From Nageia nagi (taxonomy: Eukaryota > Pinophyta): a DNA stretch of 64,000 nucleotides. The notes under the pieces are model-generated. The model ran no database searches. It was not told where the DNA came from and worked only from the letters and a program-made list of their open reading frames with translations. Of this stretch, positions 55,676 to 64,000 are shown piece by piece (position 1 is the first letter of the stretch; each line of letters begins with the position of its first letter). Made by a program: the position numbers and the translations under genes. The stretch spans positions 55,490,001 through 55,554,000 of the forward strand of contig JBITNC010000001.1 in the NCBI GenBank assembly GCA_050084985.1, written 5' to 3'.

Positions 55676-56186
55676 TATAATGCATTATTGTAAGATATAT
55701 TAATGTAATTAAATTAATAGTAAATATGATAATGTAAATTCATTAATACTTAAAAGTATCCCTATATACCTTTTAAGTATTTGTGAATATGATAATGTAA
55801 CTTATCATACACTCGATCTCATGAACATGTCCCTTGGGTAAAAGGGTGATGCATGTCATGAAATTGTACAATGGTTAATAGGGTGATCCAAGAGAGAATT
55901 TTGGCCTATAAATAGAAGGACCTCTCCTTGATATAACTCACTCATAGCAAAGTTATGCTCTTGTTTAGGTTGTAGGAGAAGTGAGAAAAAATTGTTGTAA
56001 GAAAGTGCTCTTTGAGAATAAGATCTTAGATTAGTGGATGTACTCTAGTGGTTGGAGGAACCACTTTATATTGGTATCAACATTATGAGATTGGTTTTTG
56101 TGCTTATTTCATAGTTATAATGTTTTAGATAGCTTTGATGTGATCTTGGGTAATAGGAATTTAGTCTTGTAGGCTTGCTTCCTTCA
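55676..56186 (+). repeat. 3' LTR of C1
   Basis: TGTTGGAATGTATAATGCATT to GCTTGCTTCCTTCA, 511 bp. Followed by TAAGG, matching GAAGG before the 5' LTR at 4 of 5 bases. Confidence 0.88.
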
Positions 56187-57128
56187 TAAGGATCGTCCAA
56201 TGGGGCTAAATAGTCACCATTCAATCTCTTACCTTACTCATCCTAGTCTAAGAGTGACAACATATAAAGGAACATGTAATCACACATATATAGTGGCCTA
56301 CTCCATAGACATCTAATTTACATTTTCATGATTGTAATAAACTTGTCAAAAAGTGATAACTTATCAAATAGTGATAAAATGCTTGTATCAAAACTTTGAA
56401 TCATTTAAGCATAATTATGTAATTAATGATCCTACAAGTATTATTGATCATTAGAGAATAATTGTTTACCTTTGTGTTCATGTTATATCTATAATATTAT
56501 ATAATCTTCATGTCTAAAAATGGAGCCCAAAATTTGATGATTATTGTAACAAACATGTTAAAAAGTCATAAACAACCTTTTCCATACAATTAGACCATTG
56601 TTGAACCAAAGGAGATGCCTAATTACATCAAGGGGTGTAACTATAGCTACAACATGGGGAGTGGAGAGCCAAATGTTGCATGTGTGTCCATCAACAATAT
56701 ATTGACTATATTTCAAAAAAATAATTTGAAAAAAATAGCTATCTAATAAAAAATATATCTACATAATCATGTAGTTCACAAAAAAATAAATTCAATTACC
56801 ATAATATAAATAATTAGCATAAAAATAATTAAAATAGGAGATTACAAATAATTCAAATAAGAGATAGGCTTGAGAATGATATCTCTCAGCATTTTTTGAT
56901 ATATAAAGAGTTATATAAAAGCTAGTATCATAATTTACCAACTTTCTTAAAATTATATGTTATAGAAAAAGGAATCCAAAAGTTGATGATTGTTGTAAAA
57001 AATCCTTTTAAAAAGTTGTAAATTACCTTTTTCATATAATTAGACCATTGTTGAACCAAAAGAGGTGTCTAATATCACAATTTGGAGTTTAATATACTAA
57101 CTTTCTATTATATGCTTATAGGAAAAGG
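56187..57128. repeat. Non-coding region with a local duplication
   Basis: 56517-56635 and 56967-57075 are imperfect direct copies (ATTAGACCATTGTTGAACCA in both; each starts near an AAA.GTTGATGATTGTTGTAA-like stretch). No coding signal. Confidence 0.6.
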
Positions 57129-57430
57129 AACCACTAGACCAAAAAGGACGTTTGGGTGCATTTATAAATCACTACCTAAGGCCTTTACTAATGATTAGTT
57201 GATTGCCTTCTATGCAAGTACCACAAAGAGTTGGGTTCCTATGAAAGTGGTTTAAAATTGGTTAGACCCTATGGAGGGGGTTCAAAACTACCTCCAAAAG
57301 GACTAAATAATCTAGTTAGACAATGGAGGGGGTTTAAAAGTGCCTCCAAAAGTACTTAAGGAGGAGGTTTAAAACTGCCTTAAAATCCTTGCTATTTTAA
57401 AAAATATATAAAAATCCTCTATAACATTTA
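57129..57430 (+). repeat. CACTA terminal and subterminal region, third copy
   Basis: CACTAGACCAAAAAGGACG, then GTGCATTTATAAATCACTAC and CTAAGGCCTTTACTAATG, aligns with the reverse complement of 20120-19850. Subterminal palindromes follow: GGAGGGGGTTCAAAACTACC, GGAGGGGGTTTAAAAGTGCC and GGAGGAGGTTTAAAACTGCC, each ending in a CTCC or CTTA. Confidence 0.75.
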
Positions 57431-57454
57431 TAGAGGCTATGCATACATTTCAAA

Positions 57455-57680
57455 TATTATATATTCATCATATTGAACTATTTTTTAGAAATATCATATA
57501 ATTGTATAGTGAAGAGATGAAGAGGGAGGTGCAAGAATCTCATAAAAAGAGAAATATTGGAAGGAATTTCAAGTATCTCTCCTTTCATGATATTCTTGCA
57601 CCTCCCTTTCCATATATTCACTCTACAATTATACATGATTCATGAAAAATAGTTCAATATAATGACTATATAGTATTATA
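57455..57680. repeat. Long hairpin (MITE or small-RNA-precursor-like)
   Basis: Two arms of about 75-95 bases (57470-57543 and 57586-57660 at the core) are inverted copies around a 42-base loop. The best-paired inner part is GGGAGGTGCAAGAAT against ATTCTTGCACCTCCC. Outer parts pair ATATTGAACTATTTTT with AAAAATAGTTCAATAT. Confidence 0.8.
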
Positions 57681-57879
57681 AATAAGGATTTTGCAAATAC
57701 TATATCAATATACATAGGTAATTGTATTCATTTGATAATATGTTATAAATAATCAACAACATTATCTATATGTATGAATTTTTAATAACAACATTTTTGA
57801 AAACATGAAACAAAACCAAGTTTACATGAATTATATAATAAATTGGATTTTTGAAAGCCTTATAAATCAAAGTTTTCAC

Positions 57880-59765
57880 TTCTATCATTGATAAATTCCA
57901 ATAATCAAATCTAAACAAAAATCAATCTAATTACATGTAGGTGTCTTCTTGATTCCTCTCTCTTTCATCAATGCTCTTACTATTTGAACATCATACCAAT
58001 TACCCACTTTAGTTTAAATATTTGAAAGAACATAATATGATTCATATTTAGGCTCCAAAAAAATTATTTTTGCCACAAATTCCCCATATTCCTCCATTCG
58101 TATATGATCTACATGCACCTAGAAGATACATCCATTCACCCAATTCAAGTTTTATGGGCATATTGGTAATGAAAATCAAAGCTTCCTCAAGATAGCCTAC
58201 ATGAAAATAAAATATATATGATATTATTGAAATAAGTTTTTTTAAATGGAATAATAAATGCTTAGAAAAAGGAAGAAACAAAAAATACTAAACCCAAAAA
58301 AGAGAATATGATTGTAAAAGACTTCAAATTAACAACATAATTGATAATTTAGTCCATGTATCCCTTTTATCTCAAAATGAACACAACAAATGTAAAAATA
58401 ATATAAGTTAAATAGGATTTATTTATGACAACTAATAATGTAAAACTTTTGAAGGCCTTTGGAACAACTGATCTAAACATATTGAACTTAAAATAGCCAT
58501 TTCAATAGTTAATCCATAATTATTGTGACATCAGTATTAAAGTGTTTTCTCTATTTAAGAAACAAGTGAAATAAAAATCATCAACAATATGTGAAATTAA
58601 TAAATTTTTATTTGTTAATAAAGTTAATTTACATCACTCATATCTATTCCATGATGCTTAGCATGTTGATCCAAGAAAGGCCAATCAAAAAATCATCATT
58701 ATATATAACATAAACCCTAGGCTTCACATCACACATGTGATCAAACCACTATTGAATAAGCTCTTTTTTCAAATATGTCAAATGTATTATTATAAATTTT
58801 TGAAAATATAAGGTTTGTGAAAAATAAGAAAAATAAAAATAAATAAAAGTAATTTGAACCTATGTAAGATTCAAATTTGAAATTTATAAGATTCAAACTT
58901 ATCATCACTCTTATAGTGTGAACTTGTGTGTTACTCTAAATAGAAAAGTAGTCTTTAGGAGAAGAAATTGGATGAATTTTTAAGAATAAATACAAGGTAA
59001 ATGCATATAATTAATTCCATAAATATCATGATTTGTAATAGAGTTGTTGATTTTCCTTACTATATCAATCAAATGATTTGATCATTGGCAAATGATATAC
59101 ATGTTTTCTAACCTTTTGTGGAAACATAAAAATATGGAGCAAACTTGAACTTGGATTTAAATATTGATCCATACTACCATAGAATCACCATAATCATAGG
59201 TAAATATGAAAAAATATATAGATATATTCAAAATAAAATGAATAAATAAATCATCAATATGAGAACTAGCTATCACCTTACCTGGCATACAAAATAGAGA
59301 TCAAAATAACTAAATGTTTTGTTGGCATATTCATCTTCAAAAGATTACTATAGAAAATATGAATTGAGATGAAAACAAGTGAATTTGATATGTAGCCTTT
59401 TCAAGAACATTAAAAAATAAATAAAGTAAATGGAAATAATCCAAATTTGAAGAATGTAAAGTACATGTTTAAAAGGTAATTCATAGTTGTAATATATTTG
59501 GAATATTGATAATTAGACTCTGGCATCAACTTTGGATAATGGGTTTGATGCCTTTGTACTCCATCATCAAGAAACATTAGTAATTATACATCTAATAAAA
59601 GCATTATGCATGAAACAATCATTACATTCCATGAAATTGTGCATCAGCATACATGCCTATCATGGCATTCAAATCCACAACATTTTATGCAAAACCATTT
59701 TTAACTAATCTTTGATGGATGTCCATACCTAATTATAGAGTTTCCATGGTGGCACATGCTATAAT
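57880..59765 (-). pseudogene. PPR (PLS-class) gene remnant with E and E+ motifs
   Basis: PPR proteins bind organellar RNA and guide editing or processing. On the minus strand, near 59755-59620, comes ACATMETL, then G.DIHQ.LVKNGFA, then NVVDLNAMIGMYA with a few stops: a typical L/S PPR motif. Near 58740-58700 follows FDHMCDVKPRV (family: F..M....I.P...H). From 58210: GYLEEALIFITNMPIKLELG, then WMYLLGACRSYTNGG, which is the E motif. Then EPKYESYYVLSNI and VGNWYDVQIVRALMKERGIK near 58035-57930, which is E+/post-E. Frameshifts and stops throughout. The upstream part of the gene is missing exactly where the G2 LTR begins. Intervening stretches (58260-58620, 58770-59300) are not readable. Confidence 0.75.
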
Positions 59766-59768
59766 AAT

Positions 59769-61478
59769 GTTGGGAAAGGTTGTAAAGTTTTCCTTTACAC
59801 CTAAAAATTACATCTTCTTGGAATTATCTTAAGCCTTTTTAGAAATCCTATTTTGTATATAATATGCTATTATATTATTTTAGAATTACACTTTGAATTA
59901 GGGTAATTAAAAATTATTCTTTATTCTTTTGTTCTTGGGAGTTATGTAAATAAGAGTGCCTAAGAGTTATGTAGAAGAGTGTTTGAGAGCTATGTTCTTT
60001 CTCTTAGAGTGCCCAAGAGTTATGTAAATACAAGTATCTAGGAGTTATATTCATTCCCTTATAGTGTCCAAGAATTCATAATACATGTGTCAAGAGTTGT
60101 ATAAATTCAAATCCAAACATTAAATAGAGCTTGCCAATTCAAAGTGATGATTTCATAATTTTTGATTTAAATTAGTGGGTTACAAAATAAGTAATGGTAG
60201 GTGAATATTTACGAAGACATCAAATAGCTCCCATCAATTTAGGTGATGACATCATAATTTTTTATTGAAATCAACAGGTCCCAAAACAAATAATGGTAGA
60301 TGAAGATTTATGAAGATATCAAATAGAGCCTACCAATTTTGAGTGATGACATCGTAGTTTTTGACTAAAATCAATGGGTCTTAAAAGAGCTAGATCATCA
60401 ATAAAGCTTGGAAAAAGAAAATAGTACCCACCAATCAAAGGTAAGAGTAATGCATAAGAAGAAACACCCAGGTCCACTTTATCTTAAGTGTTTGACCCTT
60501 GGGGCCCTATTAATGTGTCGACACCAACTCCTTTCCACATAACAATGGTGATTTCTTCTTGAACCAAATTTACATAATATTTACCAACCACCATTACTCT
60601 AATTATTGATATCTATAGTAGAGATCATAAAGGTTGTAGAGAAGTAGATAGTAGTTGATAGAGCATAGTACCAAATCATACCCATAATTTATAGATAAAT
60701 AATTATTCAGATAGCTATAGTGCTATCTTCAATCAGCTATAGGGCTAAAGAAGGAGCAATCAATGACATGTAAGAAGAATTATAGCTCTATGGACATGGT
60801 TGTTCAGAAATTACAAATTCCTAGATAGTCATGATGATGGTACTTATTCACTATGTAATCTAACATAGTTGTAGTATTTATTGTAAATAGTATAATTTTA
60901 GTTGTTTCATTCAATACGAGTAATCATGTATATTAATGAAACACAACCACCCAAGAAGTGGGGAAGGATGTATAAATAGCTAACTTTTGGAGATAAAGAG
61001 GGTCAGAGATTCTAGCAAATTTGCCCAAATCTATGAGATATTTTCACATATGATAATACAAACTAATACTATTTTTCCCTCTTGCAACTAAGTGGTTGTT
61101 TATTATTTTTGTGGATGTTATATGTGAAATATTTTCTTCAAATTATGTCTATGTATTGTGATTGCAAGACCCAAGTGCGAAATAGCTTGCTATTCTTGAT
61201 CTTGCCAGGATTATGCCTAGCTGCAATGCTCAAGTTGTATATTTCTTATTTTTATAGCTATTTTATTTACTTGTCTCTTTCTTGTAACTCTTTATCCTTT
61301 CATTTCTTTTCTATTACTTTTACCTTAAATATAGATAGGGATCGACCTATAAACTGAATATTGAGTAGAAACCAACTCAAGCCATTCCACCCCTTATACT
61401 CTTCAAAGAACCTACTATTGCAAGCAGTGGAGAAATGACTAGACTAAACATTTGAGGTTACATTATATCATCAATAGT
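59769..61478 (+). repeat. 5' LTR of G2 (borders approximate)
   Basis: About 1.7 kb. U3 contains AGAGTTATGTAAATA-type repeats (59935-60080) and a 99-bp tandem repeat. TATAAATAG lies at 60971. The end, near ATCATCAATA, is supported by the inverted copy starting at 63632 and by the following primer-binding site. The open frame at 61082-61357 is not considered a gene. Confidence 0.6.
60110..60375. repeat. 99-bp tandem repeat in G2 U3, about 2.6 copies
   Basis: AAATAG(A/C)(G/T)C recurs at 60123, 60222 and 60321, each followed by GTGATGA(C/T)(A/T)TC and ATCAA(T/C)(G)GGT-like stretches. GATGACATCA resembles the TGACATCA sites in the TR-GAG U3. Confidence 0.8.
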
Positions 61479-61493
61479 AGCTAGTTCTATTTT

Positions 61494-61511
61494 TGGCATG
61501 CTCAATGGGAC
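61494..61511 (+). other. Degenerate primer-binding site of G2
   Basis: TGGCATGCTCAATGGGAC, differing from the TR-GAG site TGGCACGCCCGGTGGGAC only by transitions, with the same TTTT before it. Confidence 0.75.
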
Positions 61512-61889
61512 CAATGAGCTAAATTCCATATTTAGCGGTGTAAGTTAGGCTTGATAGCCTTGTTGGTAGGTTATCAATTAAATCTTCAAGATTATAAGGT
61601 TCTTTTAACCTTATTGGAAACTTTGCTATCAATCAGTCAAATGTTTTGGACCTAAACCTTAGAATGTAGACTAATTAGAAGTAGTGCCAAAAATTCCCTT
61701 AGATAGCTAGATTTCAAGAGCAATTAGTTCTCATAAGAGATAGATGAAATATTTCTAGGTTAATGTCTCCTTTGGTTCCCATAAGGGTAATCCCACTGTC
61801 AACTATGTTTGAACTCAATACCTAAAAATCGTTTATCTCCTACCAATTCTCCAAGTATGTCTCAACCTCCTAGAATAATGGCTATCCTA

Positions 61890-63620
61890 GGTTTTTGTTG
61901 TTAATTCACCTCCTATACTCAAGTAGCTTTCAAATTTTTTACTAAATATGATAGGCTTTGACAAGACACCATATGAACATGTAAGAGTATCTTTGTTGGC
62001 TTCAAGTTTTGATATTACTAATGAAACCATGATGACTAGATTACTATCACACTCTTTGAAGACAAAGTAGTCAAGTGGTTCAAAACTCTTACCCCGATCT
62101 ATAAATTCATGGAAGAGTTATGTTAGGATTTAGTACAAGATTTGTTGTAGATGGTTGATGATAGCATGTTTCTTAGCCTTATAACATGTATTAAAAGACA
62201 TCCTTATGAATCCATAATGATTTCAATATCATATTTGAAAAAATATGGAATTCATAGTAGTAAGGATTAGAACAACAAATGCATAAGCTCTAGTTATTAT
62301 ACAAAGGCTTCCTTATTGACCTCATATGCTCATTATTATGTTAGGAGATACATTCCCACATGTTTACCAAATAGCAAAACTATAGAACATACCTTGGTGG
62401 CTATGGTAAAGTAGCTAGAATAATCATGCTTTATTTTTGAATTTAACTCCTAAATAGGCTCCATAAATAGGTACCCTAGAGTTTGGCCTTACACTCCTTC
62501 CAAACATATTGTCCAAAAATAGCTACCAACATTACCACTCTTGCATCCACAAGTAGTGGGACTGAACCTAAATCTCAAGAAGAGGAAAGAATAAGGTAGT
62601 TGGAGGTAACTATTAGGATTCTAACCAATAAGCTCACTTTGTAAGAAAGGTAGAATCATGATTTTAATTGTAGAAGATATGATAATTAGTATCAACCAAG
62701 ATTTCAGCCCAAGGTCAACTATCCAAAATAGATAAATCCTCCTAAAATAATTGAAAATGGTGTTATGACTAGTTCTATAGATAGTGTCGCTCCAAGCATT
62801 GTGGAATGGTGTCCACCATGTTTAGCTCCTCATTTTCTAGATTCATATGTGGTGTATCAACATTAGTACTTGGACTTACATTTTGACTAGATGGTGGAAC
62901 TTGCATCATATCCTATTGCTAACCTCATAATGGTAAACTTTTGGCTTTCAAGATATGTTGAAGAGCAAGCAAATTATGTTCAAACTAGAGCAACTTCTTT
63001 AATAGTTCCATAGCAACCCTAAGCTACTCAACAATATCGAGCATCCACTCAAGTACAACATAAACTAAGAAAGCTAAGGCTCCCTTAGCTCAACCTCAAA
63101 ACCAATAATATCAAGTTCCATTAAATCCAAGTACTATTCCATCAAATATTGGTACTAATGCCCCAATTGAAACAAATCCCGTTGTAATTAGAAAAGAAGT
63201 CCTAAAGAAGAAGAGACCTAGTACATTGAGATATCCTTTTATTATTTATTATCATAAAGAAAATACTACTCAACATTTCAAAACATATCAACAAGAAAAA
63301 CCAAGTAAGTTCATCCCATATGGCAATATTGTGAAAGAATCAAAGAAAACTCCTTCTAGGATGACCATGTTTGATGCATTAAGTATACCAAGATAATTAG
63401 ATATTTTATGAGAATATTTGAAGTTAAGAAATAGTAAAAAAAGGGTAAATGAAGATAATCCTATCTATGCAATGTCTAAAGATGTCCCTCCATCTCTAAT
63501 AGGTATAACAAGACCCCCACCTTTTTATTTATCTCTAAGACTAGAAGGTTGGGTAGTGAACAACTATATGATTGATACCAGAGTTGCAATAACTGTGATT
63601 CCTAAAGCTATTACAAATTA
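61890..63620 (+). pseudogene. G2 gag and protease relic
   Basis: Near 61950-62100: FDKTPYEHVRVSLLASSFDI, then MMTRLLSHSLK and a W..L...I.SW-like continuation, aligning with the TR-GAG gag core. Near 63236-63300 a spacer FIIYYHKENTTQHFKTYQ marks a decayed knuckle-like region (family: C.YH...GH....C). The open stretch 63418-63621 ends with FYLSLRLEGWVVNNYMIDTR, then VAITVIPKAI. The aspartic protease active site should read DTGA..NV.P, so Gly is Arg. Protease type and gag point to the Tat/Athila side of gypsy. Many stops. Confidence 0.7.
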
Positions 63621-63631
63621 AATGAAGATAT

Positions 63632-64000
63632 TATTGATCAATATAGCATAAACGCAAGGGCTTGATCTAGTCATTTTCTCCACTTCTCACAATTGTAGGT
63701 TCCTTAAAAGAGCAGAAGGTGGTGGGGATGCACTTGTGTTGGTTTTTTGCTCAATCTCCTATTTATAGGTTGGTTCCTATTTATATTTAAGGTCAAAAGT
63801 AACAAGAAAGGAATAAAAAGATGAAGATTCATAAGAAAGAGATAAGAAAATAAATAACTAAAATAGAAAATTCATAACCCAAGCATCATAGCATAGGTAG
63901 CTATTTACAAATAAAATTGAGCATGCAAATAAATGAGTAGGTAAATATCTACAAACCCAATATATTCGTATTCAAGCTACAGATAGCAATTTATACAAAG
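63632..64000 (-). repeat. Minus-strand LTR fragment of the G2 family
   Basis: The reverse complement of 63632-63810 aligns with 61310-61478 (TTGACCTTAAATATAAATAGG, then AACCTACAATTGTGAGAAGTG, then ATGACTAGATCAAG). It starts exactly where G2 protease is lost, so another family member is inserted in opposite orientation and continues beyond the window. Confidence 0.7.

Larger units (their letters stand above)
24976..56186 (+). mobile_element. Ty1/copia element C1, about 31 kb because of nested insertions
   Basis: The 5' LTR with primer-binding site (24976-25514) and the 3' LTR (55676-56186) are close relatives, share identical terminal GTAGGCTTGCTTCCTTCA, and are flanked by GAAGG and TAAGG (4/5 match). 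Between them, in order, are leader, nested C2 (26123-41431, itself holding C3), more leader, nested T1 (43786-51377), an unexplained stretch, and copia pol. Removing the nested elements leaves about 8.3 kb, a plausible size for one copia element. Confidence 0.75.
59769..63631 (+). mobile_element. Tat-like Ty3/gypsy element G2, incomplete in this window
   Basis: LTR (59769-61478), primer-binding site (61494), gag and the start of protease are in order. An oppositely oriented LTR of the same family interrupts it at about 63632. The start at TGTTGGG is chosen because PPR homology ends there and a GTAAAG...CTTTAC inverted repeat follows as in the TR-GAG LTR. Pol is not in the window. Confidence 0.65.

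Noticed and set aside
61082-61357. 91-codon hydrophobic ORF
   Set aside because: It lies in the R/U5 part of the G2 LTR, and its inverted copy at the right edge is not kept open. No membrane protein family is recognised.
1-64000. tRNA, rRNA and intact host genes
   Set aside because: I looked for tRNA-like arms and conserved rRNA stretches and for undisturbed multi-exon host genes, and found none I could support by eye. A covariance-model search would be decisive.

Overview
This window looks like nuclear DNA from a land plant with a large, repeat-rich genome. It is AT-rich and contains no bacterial-style operons, no rRNA or tRNA gene that I can see, and no intact host gene. Almost everything recognisable is a transposable element, mostly decayed and heavily nested. 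The families are all plant ones: Ty1/copia, chromovirus and Tat-type Ty3/gypsy elements, CACTA (En/Spm) elements with the plant Transposase_24 domain, a plant mobile domain (PMD) gene and a pentatricopeptide repeat (PPR) pseudogene. I cannot name the species. A gymnosperm-like giant genome would fit, but nothing here proves it.

Layout, left part (1-24.9 kb). Positions 560-2340 hold a decayed CACTA transposase. Two minus-strand copia-type LTRs (2347-2801 and 17833-18294, the right one with a primer-binding site) may bracket one old non-coding element (C0). Between them lie a decayed chromovirus (G1, 4656-10506) and a young gag-only retrotransposon (TR-GAG type, 11262-15705) with two nearly identical 1.59-kb LTRs. 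A degenerate satellite (18.3-19.5 kb), a CACTA terminus ending at 20120, a second decayed transposase (20.8-22.6 kb) and a further CACTA terminus at 24621 follow.

Centre (24976-56186). I read this as one plus-strand copia element (C1) about 31 kb long because other elements inserted into it. A minus-strand relative (C2, 26123-41431) sits in its leader. C2 itself contains a third relative (C3, 26679-33337) with a clean TCCTT target-site duplication. A Tat/Ogre-like gypsy derivative (T1, 43786-51377) sits further right. C1 pol resumes at 52.5 kb, and its 3' LTR ends at 56186.

T1 is the most interesting object. It has 0.8-kb LTRs, a polypurine tract and a primer-binding-site position. It has no recognisable gag-pol, but carries (i) a 243-codon unknown sense-strand ORF next to the primer-binding site, (ii) an antisense, intron-containing PMD gene near the 3' LTR, (iii) a 143-bp tandem repeat, and (iv) clusters of a CG-rich motif around AAACGCCGGCGTTT, phased at about 20 bp. 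These clusters lie in the LTRs, between LTR and PMD gene, and in the PMD intron. A transposon-borne regulator with its own binding-site array is a testable hypothesis.

Right part (56.2-64 kb). A third CACTA terminus (57129), a roughly 225-bp hairpin, and a minus-strand PPR pseudogene (57.9-59.8 kb) occur here. The PPR pseudogene is cut by a Tat-like gypsy element (G2) whose LTR, primer-binding site, gag and protease run to 63.6 kb, where an oppositely oriented LTR of the same family begins. Throughout, many in-frame stops lie where CAG or CAA is expected, as methylated-cytosine decay would produce.
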